Source: Setophaga petechia (lineage: Eukaryota > Chordata > Aves > Passeriformes > Parulidae). Taken from it: 64,000 nucleotides of DNA. How positions within the stretch are numbered: position 1 is the first letter of the stretch; each line of letters opens with the position of its first letter. The notes under the pieces are model-generated. The model had not been told where the DNA came from and made no database searches. It saw only the letters and a list, made by a program, of their open reading frames with translations. Where the stretch lies: NCBI GenBank assembly GCA_024362935.1, contig JANCRA010000065.1, positions 372,001 to 436,000 of the forward strand, read 5' to 3'. The position numbers and the translations under genes were made by a program. This document shows positions 1 to 11,369 of the stretch, one piece after another.

Positions 1-455
1 GTGGGGGGATCGGCCCAGGCTCCGTCGTTGTTGGGGATCCCCGAGTGCAGCAAACGGGAGAGTTCCCGGCTGGGAGAGGCCCCACTCAGAGGGAGTGGCT
101 GGCCCAGGAGAGCTCCAAGGGCTCCTTTTGGAGCGCTGTGTGCAGGGCCCCAAGAGAGGGGCTTCAGTCCCAGCAGTGGTTCATCCTGGCCGCACTTGGC
201 ACCAACAGCTTTCTTTGGCAGTGTGAGAACAGGGATGTTGTGCCACGGAGGGAACAAAACCAGTTCCCAGGGCTGCTCCTGCAGAAAGCAGGAGCTGGTT
301 GGGCAGCAGCAGTGGCTGGAGCAGACAGTGTTTGTGATGAGCTGCAGAGGAGCTGAGCCCAGGGGCTGTTGGCCAAGGCCGAGCCCCAAGGAGCATTTCT
401 CAGCTGGCAGGGCGGGCTGAGAAGGGGAGGGGGGAATGCAGCAGCACAGGGCCCA
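1..455. other. GC-rich sequence, no gene recognised
   Basis: Several overlapping open frames cross this stretch on both strands, as expected for GC-rich DNA, and none resembles a known protein. It runs directly into the first minisatellite cluster. It may be the edge of a repeat that begins outside the window, but I cannot name the family. Confidence 0.3.
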
Positions 456-1445
456 TGGTACCAAGGGACCATTGTGACACACTGTGGCCCTGTGACACCA
501 AGGCCCCATTGTGACACTGCAAGGCCTCATAGAGCTTTGGAGACCATTGTGACGCTTTGGGATGTCAGGGAACCAAGGGGTCATAATGACATAATGACAC
601 AGTGAGACCCAATGGTCTCACAATTGTGCAAAAGGTCCATTGTGACATTGCAAGGCCACATGAAACAATGGAGACACCATTAGGATACTTCACAGCCTTA
701 TGGAACCAAGGGGCTATTGTGATACTGAGGTGACTCATTGAATCATGGAGACCATTGTGACACTGACGGGACTCATAGAATAAGCAAAGTACTGTGATGC
801 TGTGAGGCCTCATGGAACCACTGAGACCATTGTGACCCTGGGCGTCCCCACAGAACCAAGAGGACCATTGTGATCCTGTGGGGCCTCATGAAACCAAGAG
901 GCCTTTGTGACACTGCACGGCTGCATGGAACCAAATGTCTATTGTGACACTGCTGGGCCTTGTGTCATCAGTGAACCATTGTGACACTGGGAAACCAAAG
1001 GAGACCATTGTGACACTGCAGGACTGCATGGAACCAAAGCTCCAGGGTGACACAGAGGGGCCTCCTGTTATCAATGGTCCATTGTGACACTGTGGAGCCA
1101 AGGGAGACCATTGTGACACTGCAAACGTCCAGGGTCCAAAGGTCCATTGTGACATTGCAGGGCTCACAGAATAGAGGAGTCACATGACATTTTGGGGCCT
1201 GTGGAACCATGGAGACCATTGGGACACTGCAAGGCCTCGTGGAAATGTTGAGACCATTTTTAAACTGTGGGGCCGTATGGAATCAAGAGGCCATTGTGAC
1301 ACTGTGGGACCCCATCAAACCAAGGGTCCACTATGACACTGCTGGTCTTCTTGTAATCAAGGGTCCATTGTGGCCCTATGGGGCCCCATAGAACCAAGGG
1401 GCTATTGTGACACTTCAGGGCCCCATAAAAGCAAGAGAACACAGT
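455..1445 (+). repeat. 38-bp minisatellite, cluster 1
   Basis: A degenerate tandem array with a period of about 37-40 bp. Each unit contains CATTGTGACACTG followed by a segment resembling CATGGAACCAAGGGG. ATTGTGAC cores lie at 471, 508 and 546 and continue to about 1410. Open frames through this stretch only reflect the repeat and should not be read as genes. Eight further clusters of the same unit occur in this window, in both orientations. Confidence 0.9.
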
Positions 1446-1665
1446 TTAGATCTGGCTGGTTTGGCCTCCCAGAAGCCACCTGACTGGTCAGGCTGACTTT
1501 GGAATGTTGAGGATCACTTCTCATCTGCTAATGAAGCAATCGGGATCCATGCTTTCCTTCCTATGGAAAAGAACTGCACTTCTCAGCCAGGGGCCCATAA
1601 CCAGAATTTGGATTTCACCTCCAAAATTCCCTATTGTGACAGACTGGAGGAGATTGTTGGCTGGA
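1445..1665 (-). repeat. ~200-bp partner unit of the minisatellite
   Basis: This segment is the reverse complement of a roughly 200-bp unit also present at 23633-24075 and 24810-25095. There too it directly abuts the 38-bp minisatellite. Shared landmarks include the stretch describing GGTTTGGCCTCC near its start and a TCCTATGGAAAAGAA block. The fixed association suggests that the two parts form one composite satellite. Confidence 0.65.
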
Positions 1666-2285
1666 AACATTTTGTGTGTGGGAGAGGAAACAGCAGGTCC
1701 AGCCTTGCCCTGCCCTGGAACCCCAATCCCCCCAGAGCCTCTATCCCAGCCCAGCAGTGGCTGCCAGTCCCTGGCACAGCACAGGCAATGCTCCACAGCC
1801 ACCTCTGCAGCCCCCAGCCCAGCTCCTGAAGGACCAAATGAGCCCAAGTCCCACCTGGGGGAAGGGCCCAGGAAGACCAAGGGGTATTGAAGGCTGACCA
1901 CAAGGCAAGCACACATCCTGACCCTACCTACTCTTGGAATTTCCATCTGAACACTGCTGGAATCCAGGAGTTGGCAGCTGTGTGTGTGCTTCTCAGGATC
2001 TTTTCTGTCTTTTTCTGTTTCTGTGCTCCTGTAAATTTTGATTAACATGAAATTGAATAGGTTTAGAGTTTGTGAAGTTGAATGGGCCAAGTCAATGTTT
2101 TGAGAAGTGTTTATTGTTGATTGACTGTGTCATAGTTTGACATGAGAAGAATTTGAAAAAGTAATACAAAACGTTTTGTGTAACTGACATACTGTTAAAC
2201 CATTAAGATACTGAACATGCCTCTGTGAAAGACATATGTTAAAGATTAAAAATCCCAGCAACCTCCTCTTTCTTTTCTAGTCACT
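1665..2285. other. Unique-looking sequence, nothing recognised
   Basis: Mixed-composition DNA with a GC-rich first half and an AT-rich second half. A minus-strand open frame of about 189 codons crosses 1521-2090 but starts inside the satellite and has no recognisable domain. I see no convincing gene, promoter or RNA. Confidence 0.3.
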
Positions 2286-2289
2286 CTAC

Positions 2290-3620
2290 CCCAGCCCCCC
2301 AAAACAAAGAAGTAGCAAGCCCCAGCTCACAACCAAACCAAACCAAACCAAACCAAACCAAACTAAACCAAACCAAGCAACCCTGCCATGGGCTGAGCCC
2401 CTGAGCCCCTCCCCAGGCTGCCCCCCCATCAGCCCCATTCTAACCAAACCAAACCCCAACAACTGCCAAACAGGAAAACAAAAGAGGCTACAAAACCCCA
2501 ACCAGAACAAAGCCAGCCACAGCTGTTAAAATCTTACCATCAAGTTCCCTCCCCACAAAACAATTAACACCAAAATCCCCTACAACCTACGACCAATACA
2601 AAACAACCCTACAACTAAAATTAAACACAACAACCCCCCCCCCAAAAAGGAACCATAAAACCAATCCTAACACACCCCAACCACAACTTCCACAACAAGT
2701 TACTGGCAGGTCAGGTGTTAATCCTTTCAATACTTCAATCCTCCACTAAGAAAAAAAAAAAAATAAAAATCCAGCATATAAAAACATATATAAAAACATC
2801 AAAGTCAGTAAAGGAGAAATTAAATCCCAAATAAAAAAGAAGAAAAAATAACTTAATCTTAAGAATAAAATCCTCTTGTAAACAATAATGAAAAAACTGT
2901 TTTTCTTTATAACACAAAAATATTTTTAAAATTTTACAATTAATAACCTGTATTCTAAAATAAGCAAATGTTAAAATAACTGTAATTTCATCAAAAGTTT
3001 AAACAGGAGGGGAAAAAACCCAAGTAATCGAGTATCCTGAAGAGAAGACCTCTATTCCTAAAGATAAAAATAATTTTAAAAGTAAATAATAAAAACTTTT
3101 ACTTTTAAATAACTCATCTTTAAAACAATATCCCATAAGTTGACATGGCCCCTCAACAAGCTGTGAAAAAGCTCGCAGGAGTAAAAACAACTTCACAATA
3201 ACAAAGTTCCCCAGACAATTTATATCCATGATAAAATTAAGAACCACAAAAACCCCTGTATTTTCCTCTTGTAAAAGAATCTCCACAACCTTAACAAGAA
3301 AAACTTTTCTCCCAAAGTAAACAAAATAAAGTCTATTCTAGAAATAGTAAACTAACTAGAAATTTTAAGTTTACTTTCTTTACATTGTCAGTAAAAAGAA
3401 AAGTTGTAAAGACAAAAAAAGTGTTCTAAAGAGTTTATTTAATATCTTACTACTTCTTTCTTTTTAAATTTACTTTTAATAAAATTTTCTTAATACCCTT
3501 TTAAAATTTTAGGCTTACTTTACCTTTCTTGCAATCCTATCCCACAAAAAAATAAATATATAAATAATTAACAACCACTAAAACCAATCACACTCATGAA
3601 TCCATTAATTAAGAAAACTC
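2290..3620 (+). mobile_element. LTR element copy with extreme G-to-A conversion
   Basis: This A-rich, G-poor stretch aligns, at least from about 2730 to 3610, with a normal-composition relative at about 39975-40870. In one 37-base alignment (2822-2858 against 40060-40096), 13 of 15 G residues are A here, with only three other differences. The plus strand carries an AATAAA-type polyadenylation signal near 3478-3483, as in the relative, so plus is the sense strand. The AACCA tandem run near 2332-2377 would also be explained if GGCC-rich DNA had lost its G residues. No intact ORF survives. The left boundary is uncertain. Confidence 0.75.
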
Positions 3621-5790
3621 AGGTTTAGAAAAATCTTAAATTAACAAACCAAAACCACTACAATGTCATAAAAAAACTTTTGCCAAAGCTTCTCTGATTT
3701 TCTAAAATTGCCAGTAAGGCTGTTTTGTTCTTTTGAGCTCCTGAGAATCACTTGTTAGTATTTCTCCAGTGAGTCCAACTCAGACTACATAAACAATTGT
3801 AATTGCTTTTAAATGTCTCCTTGAGAGAGTTGTTTGGGGGATGGCAGTCAGGGCTTGTGTGTCCTGCTTGGCCCAGCCCAGGCAGGGCTTTCCCAGCCAC
3901 ATCCCACACTCCATTGCCCAGCTGGAGCCGCTGGTGCCTCTGAGTTGTGCTGCCCCAGCCCCAGGGACGCTCTCCTTGTCTGCCCATTCCCCCACGCTCT
4001 CTGGGCAGGGATGGCCTCAGTGGGGGCTGCTGACATCCTCAGCACCTTGGAGGCTGCTGCTGAATTTTCCTGCTGCAGAGGCTTGTTCAGCCTTCAGCTC
4101 TTGAGTGCAGGAATTCAGTGTCCCAGGGCTCATTAACATTCAGAACACCTTAACAAGCCAAGCCTCTGGGAGTCATTTGATTTAAGTGTCCAAATCTTGT
4201 GTGGTTAATTAGACAGATTTCAAAAGTGAATTCCAACTGAATATGTTCTATTGAAAAAGACAGTGAGAAAAATTTTCTTAGGTCTTGTTTAAGTTCTTTT
4301 TTCCCCCTGTTAATAGCAATCTCCAACTGACACTGAATCCAAGTACCTCCTCATGCAGTTTGAATAGTTATGAAAATCAAGACCCTTCATGGCTGACAAT
4401 CAATCAGACTCTGTCCCTACCCCCACCCCACCATTTCCCCCATCCAAGCCCTGGCACTCAGAGCAACCCTGTGCAAATCTGAGCTCCCTCCAGCCCTGTC
4501 TGCACCTGCAGCTTTCAGCTCCTTGGCTCCAACTCCCACCTGCTTTCCTTGGAGAAGGAGCTGCCCGAGACACAGAGGGATGTTCATTTCTTGTCAGCCA
4601 ACAAAGCCAAGGCAAGGCACAGCTCCATCCAATGCAAAAGTCATTCTTCTCCTGGACTCTGCCCTGCGCCTGATCCCCACTGCCTGTCCTGTTTCCTTCA
4701 TCCCTCCTTTGCCAGGGACTTTCTGGGACAAGGGAACTCTGCTCTAAATATGGAGGGAGGTCCAAGTGCAGCCACTGGAGTGGGAACCACAACTCATCAG
4801 GTTTGTATCCTTTGAGGGAGCAGGAACTGGTGAGACTAAGAGGCACAGAAAGGTTTCTCTTCATGGCCAACATAAGAAATGTGAACATGATGAAATTTAA
4901 GAAACATCTAAATCCTTCCCTATTCTCTTTGTGACATCCCAGCAACGTCTGACACGTCCACCATCCCCAAGGGATTGCCATACAGGAAGGATTTAAGACA
5001 AAAACATAAGAAGAGGTGATATAAAACTGATAACTGCAAATAAAATGCTGACAAAGGTGGTATTGAAACTCCTGAAAGATTGAGCAACTCCCTGAAGCTC
5101 AAAGTATGAAGCCAGTCAAGGGAAACGCATTGGAATGACCAGAGAAAAGCCGCAGGAGGAAATATGGGAGCAAGGGGAAGACCATAGATCCAGCTTCTCT
5201 AAATGAAGAGATGTCCTTAGACATGTCCATTTAAACAGGAGAGCTGGAAACACCTGAAGGAATAGAGTAATGAAATATTAGAATGAATATTAGTGGCAAT
5301 GGTAGAGGGGAAGATCAGTATTTCTTCCCCTGCCATCAGTAGAAGAATCCAGTAGTTCCAGGAAATGCTTGCTCCTTGTTGGAATACAGTGCCATTTCTT
5401 AAAAGTACTCAGATGATAAAGTGACCCAGATAATAAAGATTCGCTTGTGTATTATGAAACTAACAGGTATTAACACCTGTGCCCCTTTCCAGGCAGACAG
5501 CAGCTGTGTGCCCATGGACAGGCAGTGCCACTTGTGCCCTGAAGTGCCCAGCTGGGATTGGATCTCTCAGAGAGCACCTGAGGGAGAGCAGAGCACCTTG
5601 CAAGCTGCAGGTCCCTGACAGCCCCGCAGGGCTCCTGTCCCATCAACATCTGCTCTGCTCCAGTGTGAAACAGGGCCCAGCATGGTGCCGGGATCATCAG
5701 AGAGCTGAGGTGTGTGCTGGAATTCAATGGCCAGCCTTGCTCATTCTGTGATTCTCTGGAACCAGACATAGAGCCGTTGTGAGAGCCTGG
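3620..5790. other. No gene recognised
   Basis: Mixed-composition sequence with scattered open frames of up to 193 codons that overlap one another on opposite strands and match no domain I know. The stretch between 4100 and 5480 is AT-richer and looks like ordinary intergenic DNA. Unrecognised old repeats may be present. Confidence 0.3.
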
Positions 5791-6395
5791 GGACAATGGA
5801 ATCAAGGGGCCATTGCTCCATTGCAAGGACTCTGGGAACTGAGGGAACAATTGTGACACTGTGGTGCCCCATGGAACCAAGGGTCCCTGGTGACACTGCA
5901 GGATCTTCTGTCACCAGGGCTCCATTGTGACACTGCAGCACCAAGGAATTCATTGTGGCACTCTGAGCTCTCATGGAGCCAAGAGGCCACTGTGACCCTG
6001 CAGGGCCTTGTGGAACCATGCAGAGCATTGTGACAGAGCAGGACCTGGTGTTAGGATGGGGCCATTGTGACACTGCAGGGCCCCATGGAAGCAAGGGGCC
6101 AGCGCTGCTCCTCAGGGACTCCTGGAATGAAGGAAACATGTTTGACACCGTGGTGGCCCTTGGGACCAAGAGGCCATTGTGTCACTGTGGAACCAAGGAG
6201 AGCATTGCTGTACTGCCAGACCTCATGGAACCAAGGATCCATTGTGACACTGCAGGGCCCAAGGATCCAAGGGACTTTGTGACAGCAAGGGGTGCCATGG
6301 AACCAAAGGGACATTGTGACACTGGGAGGCCTCATGGAATCATGGAGACCATTGGGACACTCTGGGGCTTCATGGAACCATGGTGACACAAGTTG
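5790..6395 (+). repeat. 38-bp minisatellite, cluster 2
   Basis: Same unit and orientation as cluster 1: repeated CATTGTGACACTG cores alternate with CATGGAACCAAGGG cores. Unit spacing is less regular than in cluster 1. The open frames on both strands are by-products of the repeat. Confidence 0.88.
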
Positions 6396-6414
6396 GCTGG
6401 GAGTGTTGATTTAC

Positions 6415-6665
6415 TGGAGGGTAGGAGGGCTCTGCACAGGGCCCTGGACAGGTTGGATCCAGGGCCCAAATCCAACAAGGTGAGGTTTAACAAGTCCTAG
6501 TGCTGGGTCCTGCACTTTGGCCACAACAAGCCCTGCAGCACTACAGGCTGGGGACAGAGTGGCTGGAGAGCAGCCAGGCAGAAAGGGACCTGAAGGAACT
6601 GATGAACAGCAGGCTGGACATGAGGCAGCAGTGTGCCCAGGTGGCCAAGTAGCTAAGACACGTTC
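6415..6665 (+). mobile_element. CR1 LINE fragment
   Basis: This segment reads like the 3' part of CR1 ORF2 in plus orientation. It contains the succession 'ccctggacaggttggat', 'gggtcctgcactttgg', 'agtggctggagagcagcc' and 'cagcagtgtgcccaggtggcc', which is characteristic of chicken-repeat-1 elements. It is truncated at both ends and carries stops, so it is a dead fragment. Confidence 0.85.
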
Positions 6666-7900
6666 TCATGGTGCCAAGTCAGGAACTGCAATGGGGAGTG
6701 GGGCCAGAGAGGAAAGGGATGGGGCTGAGTGCAGGGCAGGAAACAGGGGTTTGTAATAGGTAGACATTTGTGCCATGAAAGAGTAAAGAAAACAAAGATG
6801 AAGCTGAGGAAATGCTGAGGGCAGTTTGGGGGTGGCTGCCAGGCAGCCCTGGCTCTGAGCAACAGCATCTGCAGTGGGACAGGAAAGTCCCAGCTGATGG
6901 GAACAAACTTTCTGGCTGAGTGCAGAGGCCAGGACAAAGCTGAGTGCTTTCCCTGGTGTCCCCCAGCCCTTGCTGGCCCCAGGGGCTGATGGCATTCGTG
7001 CTGCCTCAGGTTCATGTCCCCACAGCACTAGCATGGGGGTGCTCCCGCCTGCTGTGTGCAATGCAAACAGGGGCTGCTGAGCCAGTGCTGCTGTGTCTGT
7101 GCCTGCAAGGATGGGGCACCTGTGTGAGCTGGGGGAGAGGCCAGGGCTGCAGAGGGGGGATGTTGTTGGCAGCTCCATCAGGACGCTCTGGGACCCTGCC
7201 CTGGGCTGTGCAGCGCACTGGGGATGGATCAGCTCCTGCTCTGCTGCTCCTTCCCGTGTGCCCCAGGGCCCTTGCAGAGCCCCAGCCATGCTGTTTGCCC
7301 CCAGCCTGCCCACGGCCAGCCTGGGGCTGCTCACGGGGGTTTTCTGTGCTGAGCATTGGCCTGGCCGTGTTCTTGAGAGAGCCTGGGCAAGGAGCCTGGA
7401 GCCCCCAGGGCCTGGCCTGAGGCGTCAGCGCTGCCCCAGCAGTGCCCATGGCCTGTCCCTGCTGCAGCCCTGGCACTGCCACCCCCAGGGCTGTGCCCGG
7501 CCCCGAGAGCACTCAAGCCCTGCAGCAACACCAGGGCCACCAGGGCAGCGGGGCAGGGCCACGGCAGCAGCACTGGCAACACCAAGTGCTGCTGCTGCTG
7601 CTGGGCACAGCTGCTGGGCCAGCACTGATCTGCCCCCAGCTCTGCACACAGACATTGCTACTGCAGCTGCAGAGAAGGCAACACAAGGGCATCTCTGCAG
7701 AAAACTCTGCTGGGAGATCCTTTAGTTCATTTAAATCCATCGAGAAAACATTTGTTGATGCCATCTGTGGCCAAAGGGAACATAGAAAGACAAAATGAGA
7801 AATGGAAGACGGAATGCCATATTTTTGGGGACAATGTTAAAAAAGGAAATCACAGGAAAACATACCACAACCAAACCCAAAAAGAACCATCAAAGATTAC
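6665..7900. other. GC-rich flank of OR-A, no gene recognised
   Basis: Long overlapping ORFs occur on both strands (up to 222 codons), but none has a recognisable domain. Short stretches near 7420-7460 and 7560-7600 reappear in inverted orientation near 44440-44640, so the inverted duplication that contains the receptors may extend into this flank in a more diverged form. Confidence 0.35.
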
Positions 7901-7901
7901 T

Positions 7902-7907
7902 TTTATT
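7902..7907 (-). promoter_or_regulatory. Candidate poly(A) signal of OR-A
   Basis: The minus strand reads AATAAA here, about 30 bases downstream of the OR-A stop codon. That is close for a receptor 3' UTR but plausible. The call rests on motif and position only. Confidence 0.4.
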
Positions 7908-7937
7908 ACAAATGATTTGCAGAAACTTGCCAGCAGC

Positions 7938-8870
7938 TTAATGTTTCTGAAAGCATCCATTCATCAGCCTCCAAACTGCAGCCTTGAGCTCCTGGTTCCT
8001 CAGGCTGTAGATGAGGGGGCTCAGGGCTGGAGGTACCACCGAGTACAGAACTGACAGGGCCAGATCCAGGGATGGGGAGGACATGGAGGGGGGCTTCAGG
8101 TAGGTAAAAAATGAGGTGCTGATGAACAGAGAGACCACAGCCAGGTGAGGGAGGCAGGTGGAAAAGGCTTTGTGCCGTCCCTGCTCAGAGGGGATCTTCA
8201 GCACAGCCGTGAAGATCTGCACATAGGAGAAAACAATGAACACAAAACAACCAAATGCTAAACAGGCACTAACCAAAATGAGCCCAAGTTCCCTGAGGTT
8301 GGAGTAAGAGCAGGAGAGCTTGAGGATCTGGGGTACCTCACAGAAGAACTGGCCCAGGGCATTGCCATGGCACAGGGGCAGGGAAAATGTATTGGCTGTG
8401 TGCATGAGAGCATTGAGAAAGCCACAGGCCCAGGCAGCTGCTGCCATGTGGGCACAAGCTCTGCTGCCCAGGAGGGTCCCGTAGTGCAGGGGTTTGCAGA
8501 TGGACACGTAGCAGTCGTAGCACATGATGGTCAGGAGGAAATACTCTGATCCAAGGAAGAACAGAAAGAAAAATACTTGAGCAGCACATCCTGTGTAGGA
8601 GATGTCCCTGGTATCCCAGAGGGAATTGTGCATGGCTTTGGGGACAGTGGTGCAGATGGAGCCCAGGTCAGCGAGGGCCAGGTTGAGCAGGAAGAAGAAC
8701 ATGGGCGTGTGCAGGTGGTGGCCGCAGGCTACGGCGCTGATGATGAGGCCGTTGCCCAGGAGGGCAGCCAGGGAGATGCCCAGCAAGAGGCAGAAGTGCA
8801 GGAGCTGCAGCTGCCGCGTGTCTGCCAATGCCAGCAGGAGGAAGTGCCTGATGGAGCTGCTGTTGGACAT
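7938..8870 (-). CDS. Olfactory receptor, family-14-like (OR-A)
   Basis: An intronless odorant-sensing GPCR of 310 residues expected in the cilia membrane of olfactory neurons. The start is set at the methionine before the Asn-rich N-terminus (NSSS, an N-glycosylation site), as in OR-B; the open frame runs 32 codons further upstream. Seven hydrophobic segments are visible. Landmarks include LHTPMFFFL between TM1 and TM2, PLHYG after TM3, KAFSTCLPHL before TM6, and the conserved cysteines. Two signature positions are altered. The TM3 DRY-type motif reads MCYDCYVSIC, so arginine is replaced by cysteine (codon TGC). The TM7 NPxxY motif reads SPLIY, with asparagine replaced by serine. OR-B keeps both residues. 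The frame is open, but coupling to G protein may be impaired, so this may be an early or functionally silent pseudogene. It lies in one arm of an inverted duplication. Confidence 0.88.
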   Translation of the reverse strand: MSNSSSIRHFLLLALADTRQLQLLHFCLLLGISLAALLGNGLIISAVACGHHLHTPMFFFLLNLALADLGSICTTVPKAMHNSLWDTRDISYTGCAAQVFFFLFFLGSEYFLLTIMCYDCYVSICKPLHYGTLLGSRACAHMAAAAWACGFLNALMHTANTFSLPLCHGNALGQFFCEVPQILKLSCSYSNLRELGLILVSACLAFGCFVFIVFSYVQIFTAVLKIPSEQGRHKAFSTCLPHLAVVSLFISTSFFTYLKPPSMSSPSLDLALSVLYSVVPPALSPLIYSLRNQELKAAVWRLMNGCFQKH

Positions 8871-9179
8871 TTGCGGTGCCTTGGCATGGGGATCTGTAAC
8901 AAAAGCAATCATGGAATAGTTGTGTTTGGAGAGGACTTGAAATATCCCAGCACAGGCTGGGGGCACTTTCCCCCCACTGCCTGCCCAGAGCTCTGCTGCC
9001 TGGAGCTGTCCCTGCCAGCAGCTGCTTCCCTGTGCCCAGGGCTGGGCCGTGCCAGTGCTGCCAGAGCCCAGCCCAGCCCTGGGGGCTCAGCTCTGCCCTG
9101 CAGACCCCTCCCAGCTCAGGCACTGCCCAGGGGAAGCTGTGGCTCTGCAGGCTCTGATGGCAACATCAGAGCAACTCTG

Positions 9180-10385
9180 AGGAGGCTGGAAAAGTGACAC
9201 TGATGCTGCCTCAAAGGCTGCCTGTGCTGATTTCTGTAATTGCCTGGTTTATTCAGATCTGTGAGATTTTTTTTTTAATTGTCAACCTCAACTGAGAGAT
9301 GAATATCTCTGTGCAATTTCCCATCCAGGTAACCCACAGCAGTAGATTAGAAAAGTAGATACTTTCCTTTTATGATACCCCTGACTCACTGTGCTCCCTG
9401 TATAATCTGCTTGGAAATGTTCTACAGTTAAATGCCATGCTGGGAAAAGTCCTGAACAATGCAGCATCCTCCCCACACACGGAGAACACTTCCAAGCCTG
9501 ACCAGCTGTCTCCTCCCACCCAGATCTTGTCCCCCAGTGCTGGAGCAGCTGCCAGGGCTGACTGAGAGCTGTCCCTGGCAGGCAGCAGAGTCCCTGCCCC
9601 AGCACAGCACCCTGGGCTGCAGGACCCTGCTCTGCAGGACAGCCCTGGGCACCCCTGGCTGCTCTGCACAAGAGACAATCAGAGAATGTACTCACAGGCT
9701 CTGCAGGCATTGGCATGTTCCAGCTTGAGGAGATGGCTCCAGGAGCTGCAGCTGCATTGTCCTGCAGCCAGAGGTTCCTGTGCCAAGGGCTGGCAGTGAT
9801 TGTGCCCCAGGCACTTCTCAGCCCCTTCCCAGCCCTGACTGATTGAAGCTCTCTGTGCCTCTGTGCTGTGCCCAGGCTGGCTGCAGGCAGTGCCCCAGCC
9901 CTGCTGGGCTGGCAGAAGAGCTGCTCACCAAGAGAAATGTGCTTTTGAAGCTCTGCTTGCTTACCAGGAGCTGCCTCTGTGCCAGGAGCCCAGCCCAGCT
10001 CAGCAGCACAGACACAGCACAAGGACTTGAATGAGCCTCTGGGGCTTTGTGCTCAGGCCATGAACATCAGTCCCTGAGAGGGAGCTGAAGAAACCTCTCC
10101 AGAACTCCAAGGCAGAATCCAACTCCAAACTTTCTTGGACTTTTAATGGGTCCCAGTGAGGGACGCGACTGAGAAAGTGTCCCCAGGCCCCAGGCAGAGC
10201 AGAGAACTGCAGGCAGTGATGACAGGTGGGGACAAAGAGAAGCCAAGTCTTGGTGCCCTGGGCCACAGCAGGGTCTGTGCCACCAAGGGCTGGGAGGAGA
10301 CACCTTGTCCTGAGGCCCTGGGGCCTCCTGGCACAGCCCCAGCCAGGCTGGGCACTGTCAGCCCCTTGTCCTGCCCTCAGCATCC
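9180..10385. other. Upstream region of OR-A
   Basis: This non-repetitive stretch upstream of the receptor is matched in inverted orientation by 41660-42840. Overlapping frames occur on both strands, but the matching ORFs in the two arms are explained by general nucleotide conservation. Receptor 5' non-coding exons may lie here; I cannot place them. Confidence 0.4.
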
Positions 10386-10389
10386 CCCC

Positions 10390-10565
10390 CTAGCCCACAT
10401 CCCAGTGGCCTCCAGGATCTGCTGGAAGGAGTCCCTGGGGAGCCTTGCTCAGCAATGGCCCTGGGGGCTCCTGAATGCTCCCTGCAGGGGCTGCAAGTTT
10501 TTCAAAGGACTTTGGCTTTGGCTTTTGCCTTGGAGTCTGTGAGAGGTTTGTGTAATCATGGCCTC
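10390..10565 (-). repeat. Tandem ~120-140-bp units, interrupted by the provirus
   Basis: A unit built on 'gagaggtttgtg(c/t)aatcatgg', 'atctgctg' and 'gtccctggggagcc' recurs here, at 20821-21195, in the other arm at 41110-41660, and in a weaker form at 28590-28710. The provirus sits between two such units. The function of the array is unknown. Confidence 0.6.
10562..10565. repeat. Target-site duplication, left (CCTC)
   Basis: CCTC directly precedes the LTR starting TGTTATG and is repeated at 20817-20820 just after the other LTR. The empty site in the other arm of the inverted duplication (41468-41471, reverse complement) carries one copy. A 4-bp duplication suits gammaretrovirus-like integrases. 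Confidence 0.85.
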
Positions 10566-11329
10566 TGTTATGTTTGCCCGATTATCTCATCATAAAAAAA
10601 AACAAACATTATTTTAAAGTAGTAGTAGTTTTAATTGAGTATTTGAAATAACAAAAATTATAAAATTGGATACAATACAATTGAATCAAAATAAAGGATA
10701 ATTTGGTTCCAATAATAGCGCATAAGCAAAAATAACCGCGGGGTACGGAGTGCAGGGCTCTGGGACCCTTGCCACCTCACGTACAAGCTTGCCAAGTGAA
10801 AATTCCCCCTTTTATGCCATCTACCCATGCCATCTCCTCCCATTTTCGATTCATCATACCTCTATCTCCACCCTCATTACCACCTTTACCGCGCATGCGC
10901 CACCACTCGGTTTGGTGGTCGCACAAGTCTTTTTGGGGGTCGTCTGATGAAGATTTTCTAGTCTTCCTCTGTGTCCTTTAATTCACCTTTGGGTTACACA
11001 TGCGCACCAAGCCCATACAATATAAGCCAAGTCTAACATATCACTATATCTACATATCAAGGCAATAAATCCCTTATAATTAGCATTTTCTGGGACCCAA
11101 CCAGGTTTTGCTTCCTCTCTACTCATTTTTAGCAACTGTATCTTCAGCTTCTTCCTCCTGTCCTTGTGAACATCTGCCGGGGGCTGGAGCCCCTCCTCTC
11201 CCTCTCTTCTTTGGCATTACCACTTTTTAACTATTTTTATTATTCCCAATTAATATAATAATATAATTACTGTACCAATATTGATTATTATTTCACTTTT
11301 ATCAGCACGAATCATACCTATTTATCACA
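10566..11329 (-). repeat. 3' LTR of the provirus
   Basis: This 764-bp repeat begins TGTTATG and ends TTATCACA on the plus strand, giving TG...CA ends. It is almost identical to 20053-20816. I noted differences near 10580, near 10602, and at two adjacent bases near 10955. As the copy next to the polypurine tract on the coding strand, it is the 3' LTR. Confidence 0.95.
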
Positions 11330-11350
11330 AATCCCCCATTTCTCTTCTTG
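11330..11350 (-). other. Polypurine tract
   Basis: On the coding strand this is a purine run ending GAAATGGGGGATT immediately before the LTR. Such a tract primes plus-strand DNA synthesis in retroviruses. Its position fixes the 3' LTR and the minus orientation. Confidence 0.85.
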
Positions 11351-11369
11351 ATCATTGATTCGTGCTTTA

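Noticed and set aside
455..1445. CRISPR-like array (regular repeats of about 38 bp)
   Set aside because: There are no constant repeats with unique spacers. The whole unit repeats with drift, in a vertebrate genome, so it is a minisatellite.
6666..7334. 222-codon minus-strand ORF
   Set aside because: Low-information GC-rich sequence with competing frames on both strands and no known motif.
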